Shown: positions 18,038 through 26,948 of the stretch, one piece after another
Numbering within the stretch: the stretch's first letter is position 1
How the letters are laid out: every line of letters begins with the position of its first letter
Assembly (NCBI RefSeq): GCF_900105045.1
Contig: NZ_LT629739.1
Span: forward strand, 3,844,001-3,908,000
Reading direction: 5' to 3'
DNA length: 64,000 bases
From: Brevibacterium picturae
Lineage (GTDB): Bacteria; Actinomycetota; Actinomycetes; Actinomycetales; Brevibacteriaceae
Made by a program: the position numbers and the translations under genes
Notes under the pieces: generated by a model
Databases searched by the model: none
What the model was told of the DNA's origin: nothing
Seen by the model: only the letters and a program-made list of their open reading frames with translations

Positions 18038-18931
18038 TCAGAACGCCGACGCCACGGGGGCGAACAGGAGCAGGCTGGGCACGAGCAGCAGGCCCAGTGC
18101 AATGAGGGTTGAGGTCACGCGCACTGGCACCCGAGCAGGACTCAGGGGCCGTGAGAGACGGTCGATCCGTTGGGCAGAGAGTTCGCTGCGATGATCAGGG
18201 CTGATGTCTGCCGCTGCGCGCACCGCCTGCGCCAGAATCGCCGGGTCGACCTGTTCTCGCGTCTGATCGTCGGCCATGAGCTCGATCAGGCCGTTGACGG
18301 AGTTGAGGCCGATCGCTGTTGCTGAGAAGAACGGCAGGGCGCGGTGCCACGCGGCGAAGGGGATCACGAGGACGTCGTGGCGGAAATCGAGATGGGCTCT
18401 CTCATGGCCGATGACAGCAGTGCGTTCGTCCTCACTGAGAACTTCCAGCAGGCCCGTTGAGAGTACCGCAGTGCCTTTGCGCGGCCCCTGCGGCAGGCAA
18501 TAGGCCACAGCCTCGTCGGTTGTGATGATCCGTGTATCCGAGTAGGTCGCGGACGGTTCGCTGAGCAGATGCAGGATCTCGTCATGGCGAATGCGGGTTC
18601 TGCGAGCGGAATAGAAGGTCAGTGCCAGACACCCGAGCAGCCGTCCGATGAGTGCGACTGCGATGATGAGGAAGATCCAGGCGAAGACGGTGAGCTGAGC
18701 GTGCGACTGGCCTCTGGCCAGCTGCCAGAGGCCCTCAGGCAGGCTGTTCGAGGCCGGAGCCACAGCGAATGCCAGGGCTGTGCCGATGAGGGAGAGGCCA
18801 CCGGAGAGGCCGACGGCCTGCCACAGAATGACCTCCGAGATGGGGTCTCCCCGAAACCGGGAGAGCAGGGCAGGAACCGGCCAGGCCAAGAGGAATGCAA
18901 GTACAGCGAGGACGGATCCCACGATGCTCAT
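18038..18931 (-). CDS. M56 (BlaR1-like) membrane metallopeptidase
   Basis: A 297-aa integral membrane zinc protease. The HERAH motif (176-180) carries the zinc ligands and catalytic Glu; hydrophobic segments lie at both ends and near residues 80-105. It lacks the large extracellular penicillin-binding sensor of true BlaR1. The gene is 18 bases after blaI, and such pairs usually work together: the protease inactivates the repressor on a signal. In mycobacteria the related pair Rv1845c/Rv1846c is linked to respiration genes. It is convergent with parE. Confidence 0.85.
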   Translation of the reverse strand: MSIVGSVLAVLAFLLAWPVPALLSRFRGDPISEVILWQAVGLSGGLSLIGTALAFAVAPASNSLPEGLWQLARGQSHAQLTVFAWIFLIIAVALIGRLLGCLALTFYSARRTRIRHDEILHLLSEPSATYSDTRIITTDEAVAYCLPQGPRKGTAVLSTGLLEVLSEDERTAVIGHERAHLDFRHDVLVIPFAAWHRALPFFSATAIGLNSVNGLIELMADDQTREQVDPAILAQAVRAAADISPDHRSELSAQRIDRLSRPLSPARVPVRVTSTLIALGLLLVPSLLLFAPVASAF

Positions 18932-18949
18932 GCTCGGGAATTACCTGCT

Positions 18950-19312
18950 TCAGGAGTTGGTCGAGTGATTGCGTCCCAGCATATTGCGCAGAGCCTTCGT
19001 ATCGGCTTCCGACACGGTACCGAGGAATCGGGCAAGAACGGCCTGGCGATCCGGTGCTTGTGACAGGACTTCCGTCATCAGCTCTGCGACGTGGTCTTCG
19101 CGCGTTGAGACCGCGAGGTAGCGGTGCGGGCGGATGCTGCGATCGCGAGTGACGAAGCCCTTCTTCTCCAGCCGGGTGAGGACCGTGTGGATGGTGGTCA
19201 GGGCCAGGTCGCGTGCCGCCAGTACATCGCGGAGCTCGGCCGCACTCAACCCGTCATCATGTACCCAGATGGCGTCCATGACGCTGCGTTCGAGTTCGCC
19301 CAGTGTTCCCAC
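18950..19312 (-). CDS. BlaI/MecI/CopY-family transcriptional repressor
   Basis: A 120-aa winged-helix repressor. The N-terminal domain LGELERSVMDAIW, then LTTIHTVLTRLEKKGFV, is typical; the C-terminal helices form the dimer. The start is GTG at 19312 preceded by AAGGACAAGGAC; an in-frame stop lies 16 codons upstream, so no longer start exists. It is followed by its M56 protease partner. A CTCTAC-N5-GTCGAA site about 50 bases upstream suggests autoregulation, and the same motif appears before cydA and hemH. Confidence 0.9.
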   Translation of the reverse strand: MGTLGELERSVMDAIWVHDDGLSAAELRDVLAARDLALTTIHTVLTRLEKKGFVTRDRSIRPHRYLAVSTREDHVAELMTEVLSQAPDRQAVLARFLGTVSEADTKALRNMLGRNHSTNS

Positions 19313-19361
19313 GGTGTCCTTGTCCTTCGACGAAATAATTCTTCTTTCCTCATCATTCTAA

Positions 19362-19378
19362 CTCTACAAGCTGTCGAA
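19362..19378 (-). promoter_or_regulatory. Putative BlaI operator before blaI
   Basis: CTCTAC-N5-GTCGAA matches the perfect cydA sites TTCTAC-N5-GTAGAA at 10 of 12 arm positions and lies about 50 bases before the blaI start, in its promoter region. It is inferred to be the autoregulatory operator. Confidence 0.55.
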
Positions 19379-19570
19379 TTCCATGTGAGATCGACCGGAG
19401 TCGGCGTCGCCGCGGCTGCCGAGGCCCTATGTGCATAACTCGGTCCCGCGTGGGCCATTTCGGTGAGGTGCCGCGTGCGCCCATTTTGGCGGAGTAGGGT
19501 GAGCGCAAACGGGCAAGGGCGCGCGTTCTGGGACAGCGGATCTTGGTTGGCGAAACTTTGCCGCACGCGT

Positions 19571-19604
19571 TTCTACCCGGTGTAGAATTCTACGTGTTGT
19601 AGAA
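19571..19604 (+). promoter_or_regulatory. Two abutting 17-bp palindromes in the cydA promoter
   Basis: TTCTAC-N5-GTAGAA occurs twice with no base between: 19571-19587 and 19588-19604, ending 27 bases before the cydA ATG. The junction also makes the palindrome GTAGAATTCTAC. A TAGAAT -10-like box (19583-19588) overlaps the sites, so a bound dimer pair would block the promoter. The best candidate regulator is the adjacent divergent BlaI protein. The rest of the 319-base blaI-cydA gap shows no gene. Confidence 0.7.
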
Positions 19605-19631
19605 ATTAGGTCTTCCACGAACGGAGTACCC

Positions 19632-21203
19632 ATGGACCTGGATCCGGTTCTCATCGGGCGCTGGCAATTCGGCATCACCACCGTCTATCACTTCTGGATG
19701 GTCCCGCTCACCCTTGGCCTCGGGATGCTCGTCGCGATTCTGCAGACGATGTATCACCGCACGGGCAACGAGATGTACCTGCGCAGCACCAAGTTCTTCG
19801 GGAAGCTTTTCCTCATCAACTTCATCATGGGCGTGGCGACCGGCCTGGTCCAGGAGTTCCAATTCGGTATGGCCTGGAGTGAGTACTCCCGTTTCGTCGG
19901 GGATGTCTTCGGCGCACCCCTGGCGCTGGAGGCCCTGCTCGCGTTCTTCCTCGAGTCCACCTTCCTAGGGCTCTGGATCTTCGGCTGGGGCAGACTCCCG
20001 CGTGCAGTTCACCTGGGCAGCCTGTGGTGCGCCGTGATCGGGTCATGGATCTCCGCCTATTTCATCATCGTCGCGAACTCGTGGATGCAGCATCCGGTCG
20101 GTGTCGAAATGGTCGACGGCAGACCGGTGATGACCGATGTCTGGGCGGTGCTGACAAACAACACGGCGATCGCTGCCTACACGCACGCTCTGTGCGGTGC
20201 GCTGGCCGTCGGCGGTGCCTTCCTGGTCGGAATCTCCTGGTATCACCTGTACCGCCGACGCAAGGACGGCATCGACACCATCGGTCCGGATGGAAAGGTC
20301 GTCGTCGGTTCCGCACCCGATGTGCCCGGCAGGGATGCCCTTGACCACCAGGTATGGATCCGGTCTCTGCGCATCGGTGCGATCGTCGGTATCGTCGCCT
20401 TTGCCGGTGTGGCGATCACCGGTGACGTCCAGTCCAAGCTCATGTTCGAACAGCAGCCGATGAAGATGGCCTCGGCCGAGGCCGCCTGCCACGACGGCAC
20501 CGAATTTTCGGTGCTCACGATCGGAGATCCCTCGTCCAACGACTGCGACGGGGTGGAGAACGTGTTCGAGATCCCGGGGCTGCTCTCCTTCCTCGCCAAT
20601 GGTGACTTCAACACTCCGGTCCACGGTGTGACGACTCTGCTTCCTGACTACCAGGAGAAGTACGGCACCCATCTGCCCGAGGACGAACGCTACGGCCAGC
20701 ACTCCGGCGAGAAAATCGACTACCAGCCCATCATGATCGTCACCTACTGGGGCTTTCGGCTCATGATCGGATTCGGCATGATCGCAGCGGGAGTCAGCGC
20801 CCTGGCGCTGTGGCTGACCCGCAAGGGCACCGTGCCCGCCTCGGCCTGGCTGATGCGCGGGGCGCTCCTGTCCATCACCGCACCATTCATCGCGAACTCC
20901 GCCGGCTGGATCTTCACGGAGATGGGACGTCAGCCGTTCGTGGTCGCGCCGAATCCCGCACGGCAGGACGGGGTGTACATGTTCACTCAGGCGGCGCTCT
21001 CGCCCGAACTCACCCCGGGAATGCTCCTGTTCTCACTGATCAGCCTCACCCTCGTCTACGGCGTACTCATGGTCGTCGAACTGCGGCTGCTCATCGTCTA
21101 CATCAGGGGAGGGGTCGCCTCGGCGATGCCCGAGGTCACGAAGACCAACCACACCCCGCGGATCACGAACGACGAAGACGACGTTCTGTCGTTCGCGTAC
21201 TGA
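19632..21203 (+). CDS. cydA: Cytochrome bd ubiquinol oxidase subunit I
   Basis: A 523-aa haem-bearing subunit of the bd-type quinol oxidase, which reduces oxygen to water with high affinity and resists respiratory poisons. About nine membrane segments are visible. His20 in the first segment matches the haem ligand near residue 19 of the family; GRLPRAVH and NSWMQHPVG are conserved. The Q-loop is short. The ATG follows an ACGGAGTACCC ribosome site. It starts the cydA-cydB-cydDC operon and lies directly downstream of the tandem operator. Confidence 0.97.
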   Translation: MDLDPVLIGRWQFGITTVYHFWMVPLTLGLGMLVAILQTMYHRTGNEMYLRSTKFFGKLFLINFIMGVATGLVQEFQFGMAWSEYSRFVGDVFGAPLALEALLAFFLESTFLGLWIFGWGRLPRAVHLGSLWCAVIGSWISAYFIIVANSWMQHPVGVEMVDGRPVMTDVWAVLTNNTAIAAYTHALCGALAVGGAFLVGISWYHLYRRRKDGIDTIGPDGKVVVGSAPDVPGRDALDHQVWIRSLRIGAIVGIVAFAGVAITGDVQSKLMFEQQPMKMASAEAACHDGTEFSVLTIGDPSSNDCDGVENVFEIPGLLSFLANGDFNTPVHGVTTLLPDYQEKYGTHLPEDERYGQHSGEKIDYQPIMIVTYWGFRLMIGFGMIAAGVSALALWLTRKGTVPASAWLMRGALLSITAPFIANSAGWIFTEMGRQPFVVAPNPARQDGVYMFTQAALSPELTPGMLLFSLISLTLVYGVLMVVELRLLIVYIRGGVASAMPEVTKTNHTPRITNDEDDVLSFAY

Positions 21204-21215
21204 GGAGGAGACACG

Positions 21216-22238
21216 ATGGAAACACTCGCTGCGATCTGGTTCGTCCTCATCATCGTGCTATGGATGGGGTACCTGTTCCTCGACGGCTTCGACCTCGGAG
21301 TCGGGATGCTCATGCCGGTGCTGAGTCGGACCGAACGGCAGAAACGGGTGCTGCTCAACACGATCGGACCGACATGGGACGGCAACGAAGTGTGGCTGAT
21401 CACCGCCGCTGGTGCGACCTTCGCCGCCTTCCCGCACTGGTACGCCTCCCTGTTCAGCGCTCTCTACATCCCACTGACGCTGTGCCTGTTGGCTTTGATC
21501 TTCCGGGCCGTCGCCATCGAATATCGCGGCAAGGGGCACAGCGCGGCGTGGAAGTCCTTCTGGACGTGGGCGATGGCCGTGGGCTCGACCGGCATCGCAT
21601 TCTTCATCGGTGCCCTGCTCGCCATCACCTCGACCGGACTGCCTCTCAACGAGCATGGTGACCTCGTCGGCGGAGCTTTCGCGTGGTTCGGCTGGCCCGC
21701 CGTCTACGGTGGCCTGGGCGGGATCGGCTTCGCGTTCGTCCACGGCCTGATCTTCCTGGGGCTGAAGACCCAGGGCGATATGCGGGAGAAGGCTCAGCTG
21801 TGGGCGCGGAGGCTGATGCTGCCCTGCTCGATCGGCTTCCTCGTCTGGTTCGGCCTCTCCATCACCGAACGCACGTGGCTCGTGGCAGTCGTCGTCGTTT
21901 CGGTGATCGCGCTCCTGGCGGCATACTTCGCCGTGCGTGCGGGCTCGGAGAAGGCGGCGTTCGTCCTGCACGGCATCTACCTCGTGTCCGGGCTCTTCGC
22001 CGTGTTCGCCGGTGCCTACCCCAACGTGCTGCCGTCGACCCTGGATGCGGCGAACTCACTGACCATCGCCTCGGCGTCGTCATCGGATTACACCCTCACG
22101 GTGATGTTGGTCGCGACAGTGATCTTCCTGCCGATCATCATCGGGTACCAGATCTTCAGCTATCGGATGTTCCTGGGCCGGATCGCGGAGACGCACATTC
22201 CCGAAGCACACCGTGTTCCGGTGGCGATCCGGTCATGA
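21216..22238 (+). CDS. cydB: Cytochrome bd ubiquinol oxidase subunit II
   Basis: A 340-aa membrane subunit paired with CydA. The N-terminus has YLFLDGFDLGVGML and PTWDGNEVWL, both CydB hallmarks, and about eight membrane segments. It begins 12 bases after cydA with GAGGAG upstream. Its stop overlaps the cydDC start in an ATGA arrangement, so translation is probably coupled. Confidence 0.97.
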   Translation: METLAAIWFVLIIVLWMGYLFLDGFDLGVGMLMPVLSRTERQKRVLLNTIGPTWDGNEVWLITAAGATFAAFPHWYASLFSALYIPLTLCLLALIFRAVAIEYRGKGHSAAWKSFWTWAMAVGSTGIAFFIGALLAITSTGLPLNEHGDLVGGAFAWFGWPAVYGGLGGIGFAFVHGLIFLGLKTQGDMREKAQLWARRLMLPCSIGFLVWFGLSITERTWLVAVVVVSVIALLAAYFAVRAGSEKAAFVLHGIYLVSGLFAVFAGAYPNVLPSTLDAANSLTIASASSSDYTLTVMLVATVIFLPIIIGYQIFSYRMFLGRIAETHIPEAHRVPVAIRS

Positions 22239-25200
22239 AGTCACTGCTTCAGATCCTGTTCGACCTGCCGGGCGGCCAACGCGGATTCTTCCTCTCCCTG
22301 TTCAGCGCCCTGGCTCGCGCCGTCGGCATCGTGCTCATCGCCGAGGCCCTGGTGCGATCGATCGTCGGCGCGGGCCCCGTGGCGGTTTGGGCGGTGTTGG
22401 GGCTTCTCGGGGCGGCGCTGCGAGGAGCGAATCTGTGGGCCGACCACAGTCTGGGGACCTCCCTGGCCGCCGTCAACAAGCAGAGGCTGAGGTTCTCGAT
22501 TCTCAGGTCCCTGCTCACCGGGTGCGGCCAGCCGCGCATGAATACGGCAGTGACCGTCACACGCGGCGTCGACGACCTCGACGATTACTTCACGACCGTG
22601 GTGCCTGCACTGAGCGCGGCGGCAGTGGTCCCCGTGACGCTGCTTGTCCGCATCGTGTTCACCGATGTCCTCTCAGCGGTCATCATCGTCCTGTGCCTGC
22701 CGTTGGTTCCGGTCTTCATGATCCTCATCGGTCGATTCACGAAGGACTCGACGGTTGCGAGCAGCACTGCGCTCGAGCGTCTCTCCGATCATCTGGCCGA
22801 GTTGGCCGAGGGGCTGCCCGTGCTCATCGGCCTCGGACGATCCAGAGATCACGCGCGTCGACTGCGCGCCCTGGGCGAAAAGTACCACAGCGCGAACCTG
22901 GCAACCCTGCGCATCGCATTCCTCTCCAGCCTTGCTCTCGAACTCATCGCCACGATCTCCGTGGCTCTGGTCGCCGTTGTCATCGGCCTGCGACTCGTCT
23001 ACGGAACCATGGATCTGAGCTCCGGTCTCTTCGTTCTGCTGCTGGCACCGGAGTGCTTCATCCCGCTGCGCGAACTCGGCTCCGGCTACCACGCCAGCGA
23101 GAATGGTCGCGAGGCACAGGATCGCGCACATGCGCTGATCGCCAGCACCGACACCGCGGCGCAGGACGGGGCCGACCGCGATGATGCTGCCGGAGACGAG
23201 CACCATGTGATCTACCCGAACCGGACGATGATCGAGTGGACCGGTGACGTCCCGGTCACACCTGGCATCACCGCGGTCCGTGGCGCCTCGGGCGCAGGCA
23301 AATCCACGATCCTGGCGGCCCTGACCGGAAATCTCCCTACCGGGGCCAGAACCACAATGACCCCGCGTCGGGTCGCATTCGTGCCACAGGCTCCCCGCAT
23401 CTTCGGTGCGACGATCGGAACCGAACTCGGCGTCTACGGTCTCCCGCGCTCACTACAGGGGGCGGCTCTGCGCAATGCCCGCCTGCCCGAGGACGTGACG
23501 CTGTCGACGTCTGCATTGAGTCCTGGCCAGCTTCGTCGGCTCGCCTTCGTCCGGGTGCTGCACCTGATCGAGGACGACGCCGAAGCGCTCGTGCTCGACG
23601 AACCGACCGCTCACCTCGATGATGAGAACGCGGAGATCATCATCGGCATGATCGCTGAGGCGGCAGCGCGCGTCCGTGTCGTCCTGGCCAGCCATGATGA
23701 CCGCGTCTCCGCACTCGCCGCCGAGGAGATCGTCCCACGCAAGTCCACTTCCTCCGCGAATGCCGCGCGTGCTGCGAATGCTGCGAGTGCCGATTCCGTC
23801 ACGAGCGCCGATTCCGCCGCGAGTGCCGCAGCGTCGGTGCAGGCACGCGGGCAGGGCACCGAGTCGCAGAAACATAGTGCGGCAGCGGCCGCCGTCCCAG
23901 CCATGCCCGCCGTCCCAGCGATGACTACTGACCCAGCCATGTCCGCTGACTCGGCTGCTGGTACCGGGTCACAGGTCGCGGACAGGGTGGCCGAGGTCCG
24001 TGGCTCGTCCGCGAAGGGGAAGCTGTCAACGCTTCGCCGTCGGTGGTCGCTCCTGCGCTCGAGCATGCCGCTGCTGACTCCGAACATGATCATCGCTCTG
24101 CTCTCGTCCTGCGCCTCGAGCCTGGCCGCGATCGCACTGACCGCAGTCTCGGCCTGGCTCATCGTCGAGGCCTCCTACCAGCCTCCCATCATGATCCTCA
24201 TGGTCGCCATCGTCGGTGTGCGGTTCTTCGGACTGAGCCGATCGGTCCTGCTCTATCTCAGTCGACTCAAACTGCACTCGGCGATCTTCGCCTCGTTGGC
24301 CAGGCTGCGCTCTCGTCTTTGGGAGCACTTCGAAGCGGTCGGCGTGGGGGACCGGAAGCTGCTGACCTCTGACGCCGCACTGCGCACCATGGTCTCCGAT
24401 GCCGATGATGTGCGCGACTTGATTCCGCGGACCCTGTTCCCCCCGGTCGCCTCGGCGCTGGTCTTCCTAGCTGTGCTCATCGCCACCTGGGCGTTCGACC
24501 CGACCTCGCTGCCGTTGTTCCTGGTCCTCGGCACTCTCAACCTGGTCCTGCTGCCGGCGATAGTCATCAGGAGTGAAAGCGGGCTTGCCGCCCGCGTCCG
24601 AACCGTCCGCAACCGGATACTGTCAGTCCTGGCACGCGCACTGAATGCCAAAACGGACCTGCGAGCGAATCGTGCAGACAATACGGTTCTCACGGTCCTC
24701 AGCCGCGCGGAGCGGGAACTGCAGTTGGCTCAGCGTCGTTCCTCACAGAACTTCGGGGCCGCTCAACTCTGGCTGCAGCTGAGCACGGTGGCCACTGCGG
24801 TGCTCATTGCGATGACCTCCTCGGCCCCGACGGAAATTCTGGCCGTCGTCGTCCTCATGGCGCTGGGTTCGGCAGACGTCTTCTCACAGTCGCTGCTGGC
24901 ATTCCGTGCGCTGCCCAGCCTCGGGGTCGTCCTCGACCGTCTCCCGGAGCTGTCACCCGCCCGGTCGGGCTCCGCGGCCAAGCGCCGCAGTCACGAGGAC
25001 TCAGCTGCCGACGCGCTCGACGCGAGTGCGTTCACAGCGCTCGAGCTCGAAGGCATGAGTGTCGGGTGGGACGCCGGGCCCGTCGTCGAGGATGTCGATC
25101 TGCGTGCTCAGAGAGGCCGGTGGACCGTCCTGCACGGCGAGAGCGGCGCGGGCAAGTCGACGACGCTGAGTGTGCTGCTGCGTTTCCTCGACCCATGGTC

Positions 25201-25708
25201 AGGCACCTACCGAGCCGAGGACGATGCGGGCCGCGAGACGGATGTGCTCGGTTTGGCACCGGCGGAGCTCGCCGGACGAATCGCGTGGTGTCCGCAGGAG
25301 GCGCATGTCTTCCGGTCGACGGTGAGGGGCAATCTGGCGATCGCGCGCAGAGACACACCCACCACCGAGGAGATGTGTGCGGCATTGGCCAGCGCGGGCT
25401 TGGGCGAATGGGCCGATCCGGTCGGCTTGGAACTCTGGGTCGGCGATCATGGAGCAGACATCTCGGGTGGACAGCGTCAGCGATTGGCCGTGGCCAGGAC
25501 TCTCCTGAGTGGAGCGGACGTGATCGTGCTCGACGAACCGACGGCACACCTCGACGATGAGATGGCGCACGGGTTGGTGGCCGACCTGCGGCGGAGCCTT
25601 GACTCACACACCGTTGTGATGGTCACTCATGATCGCAGCCTGATCGCTGACGGCGACCAACTAGTCGAGCTGGGAAGTGAGCTCAGTCGCGCTTCGAGCC
25701 GAACATGA
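22235..25708 (+). CDS. cydDC: Fused CydD-CydC ABC exporter needed for bd oxidase assembly
   Basis: One 1157-aa polypeptide with two complete ABC half-transporters, which export thiols (glutathione or cysteine in E. coli) and are needed for cytochrome bd. The first half has six membrane segments, Walker A GASGAGKST, signature LSPGQ in place of LSGGQ, and VLDEPTAHLD. An Ala/Ser-rich low-complexity linker of about 100 residues follows. The second half has GESGAGKST, ISGGQRQRLA and VLDEPTAHLD. ATG at 22235 is chosen for the ATGA overlap with cydB and the first membrane segment. The 3' end overlaps sepH by 26 bases tail to tail. Confidence 0.93.
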   Translation: MKSLLQILFDLPGGQRGFFLSLFSALARAVGIVLIAEALVRSIVGAGPVAVWAVLGLLGAALRGANLWADHSLGTSLAAVNKQRLRFSILRSLLTGCGQPRMNTAVTVTRGVDDLDDYFTTVVPALSAAAVVPVTLLVRIVFTDVLSAVIIVLCLPLVPVFMILIGRFTKDSTVASSTALERLSDHLAELAEGLPVLIGLGRSRDHARRLRALGEKYHSANLATLRIAFLSSLALELIATISVALVAVVIGLRLVYGTMDLSSGLFVLLLAPECFIPLRELGSGYHASENGREAQDRAHALIASTDTAAQDGADRDDAAGDEHHVIYPNRTMIEWTGDVPVTPGITAVRGASGAGKSTILAALTGNLPTGARTTMTPRRVAFVPQAPRIFGATIGTELGVYGLPRSLQGAALRNARLPEDVTLSTSALSPGQLRRLAFVRVLHLIEDDAEALVLDEPTAHLDDENAEIIIGMIAEAAARVRVVLASHDDRVSALAAEEIVPRKSTSSANAARAANAASADSVTSADSAASAAASVQARGQGTESQKHSAAAAAVPAMPAVPAMTTDPAMSADSAAGTGSQVADRVAEVRGSSAKGKLSTLRRRWSLLRSSMPLLTPNMIIALLSSCASSLAAIALTAVSAWLIVEASYQPPIMILMVAIVGVRFFGLSRSVLLYLSRLKLHSAIFASLARLRSRLWEHFEAVGVGDRKLLTSDAALRTMVSDADDVRDLIPRTLFPPVASALVFLAVLIATWAFDPTSLPLFLVLGTLNLVLLPAIVIRSESGLAARVRTVRNRILSVLARALNAKTDLRANRADNTVLTVLSRAERELQLAQRRSSQNFGAAQLWLQLSTVATAVLIAMTSSAPTEILAVVVLMALGSADVFSQSLLAFRALPSLGVVLDRLPELSPARSGSAAKRRSHEDSAADALDASAFTALELEGMSVGWDAGPVVEDVDLRAQRGRWTVLHGESGAGKSTTLSVLLRFLDPWSGTYRAEDDAGRETDVLGLAPAELAGRIAWCPQEAHVFRSTVRGNLAIARRDTPTTEEMCAALASAGLGEWADPVGLELWVGDHGADISGGQRQRLAVARTLLSGADVIVLDEPTAHLDDEMAHGLVADLRRSLDSHTVVMVTHDRSLIADGDQLVELGSELSRASSRT

Positions 25709-26780
25709 TCTCGTCCCAGCTGGGGATCGATGCGCGGCTGTTCTTCTTCGCCTTCGCCTTCGACTCTGTGTCCTTGAGCTGAGTCGATTCCTCGCTGGTA
25801 CCAGACTCTTCTTCGCTGACACCAGGTTCATTGAGCAGGGAAAGCTGCTGGTCTTCGTCGAATCTGCCGACCTCCTGGGTCGGCTCCTGCGGCTCGTCCG
25901 GATCGACCCCCGATGAAGGATCTTCGAAGGCGAAGACCTCGTCATCGGTGGCATCTGTCGGCCGTCCGGGAGCTGTGTGCGCGCCCTGCGGGTGAGTCTC
26001 CGGATCCTCGGTGACCGCACGGAGCCGACCACGCGGTTCATCCTCCTCGCCATGACGGCGTCGTTTGCGCAGATTCTCCAGGATTCGTCCTGTCTCTGCC
26101 TGGTGATCGCGAGCGGCGGGAGAAGGGTCAGTCGGAGCCGGTGGAGTCGGAGGCGTATCGATCTCCTCGGTGTTCTTCTGACGTTCGGCGCCGGTTCCGT
26201 AGTTCGGGATGGGTCCGGTGTCGGTCGGTCCCGAATCGGCCAGCCACTTCGCTTCGTCGTCGATGGGAGTCAGAGACCGGCGATAGTAGTTCCATCCGGC
26301 CGTGCGGGTCCGATCAGCGGCGGTGAAGCTGAGCTGGATGTACCAGTTGCCGTCCTGCTGCTTCCACGCATCCCAATCCATCGTTTCGATGTCGACGTCG
26401 CGCATGGCCAGACGAGACTGGCACAGTTCGACCAGAGGAGTCGGGTCGCCGTTGGGGTCATGATCGGAATAGATCGGATGCTGACTGGCCCTGTACGCCG
26501 TGTGCGCGCGTTCGGCGAGTGCCGGACGCTCATAGGTGCGGACCTGCTCGATATCGGCACCCGTCGAGGAGATGACCTCCTCAGCGCTCATCCCGCCGCG
26601 GATCATCGCCTGGATGTCACGGGGACGAACGGGGGTGTCCGGTTTGGCCGTGGTGCGGTCCTTGCGGACAGCAGCGGAGAGAGCTTCGTCGAGAGCCAAT
26701 CGATACTGCAGCCCGTTCTCGTCGTTCAGCAGCAGATGAGTGCCGTCGGCGTCGACTCCGTTCAAGATCAGTTCACGCAT
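25683..26780 (-). CDS. sepH: Cell division protein SepH
   Basis: A 365-aa actinobacterial division protein (DUF3071) that helps FtsZ assemble into rings. The N-terminal about 180 residues are conserved (MRELILNGVDADGTHLLL; RDIQAMIRGGMSAEEV is the helix-turn-helix-like part; YYRRSLTPIDDEAKWL). The C-terminal half is a disordered, acidic and Pro-rich tail. The tail-to-tail overlap with cydDC is 26 bases. A start AAAGGAGCTT ribosome site is clear. Confidence 0.88.
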   Translation of the reverse strand: MRELILNGVDADGTHLLLNDENGLQYRLALDEALSAAVRKDRTTAKPDTPVRPRDIQAMIRGGMSAEEVISSTGADIEQVRTYERPALAERAHTAYRASQHPIYSDHDPNGDPTPLVELCQSRLAMRDVDIETMDWDAWKQQDGNWYIQLSFTAADRTRTAGWNYYRRSLTPIDDEAKWLADSGPTDTGPIPNYGTGAERQKNTEEIDTPPTPPAPTDPSPAARDHQAETGRILENLRKRRRHGEEDEPRGRLRAVTEDPETHPQGAHTAPGRPTDATDDEVFAFEDPSSGVDPDEPQEPTQEVGRFDEDQQLSLLNEPGVSEEESGTSEESTQLKDTESKAKAKKNSRASIPSWDEIMFGSKRD

Positions 26781-26922
26781 GCCTTAAGCTCCTTTATCGC
26801 GTCTCATCTGCATCGTGTCACGTCCGGAGCCGCCCATAGGGCAGATTTGCGCGCGAGTCGCGAAATGGCAGGCCTGATCGCTGAGCTGGTCTGACTCACT
26901 GTGCGGACAACGGGCGCAGACC

Positions 26923-26939
26923 CTCTACAGGCTGTAAAA
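26923..26939 (+). promoter_or_regulatory. Putative BlaI operator and promoter before hemH
   Basis: CTCTAC-N5-GTAAAA matches the cydA operator at 10 of 12 arm positions and shares CTCTACA-R-GCTGT with the blaI site. Inside it TACAG-G-CTGTA (26926-26936) is a perfect palindrome. A TAAAAT -10-like box (26935-26940) overlaps it and would start transcription at or next to the GTG at 26949. Confidence 0.6.
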
Positions 26940-26948
26940 TCGGTAAGT

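Noticed and set aside
15304-18102. A 932-codon open frame on the minus strand opposite parE
   Set aside because: It is the mirror of the topoisomerase gene in high-GC sequence; it has no domain, and parE on the other strand is fully conserved.
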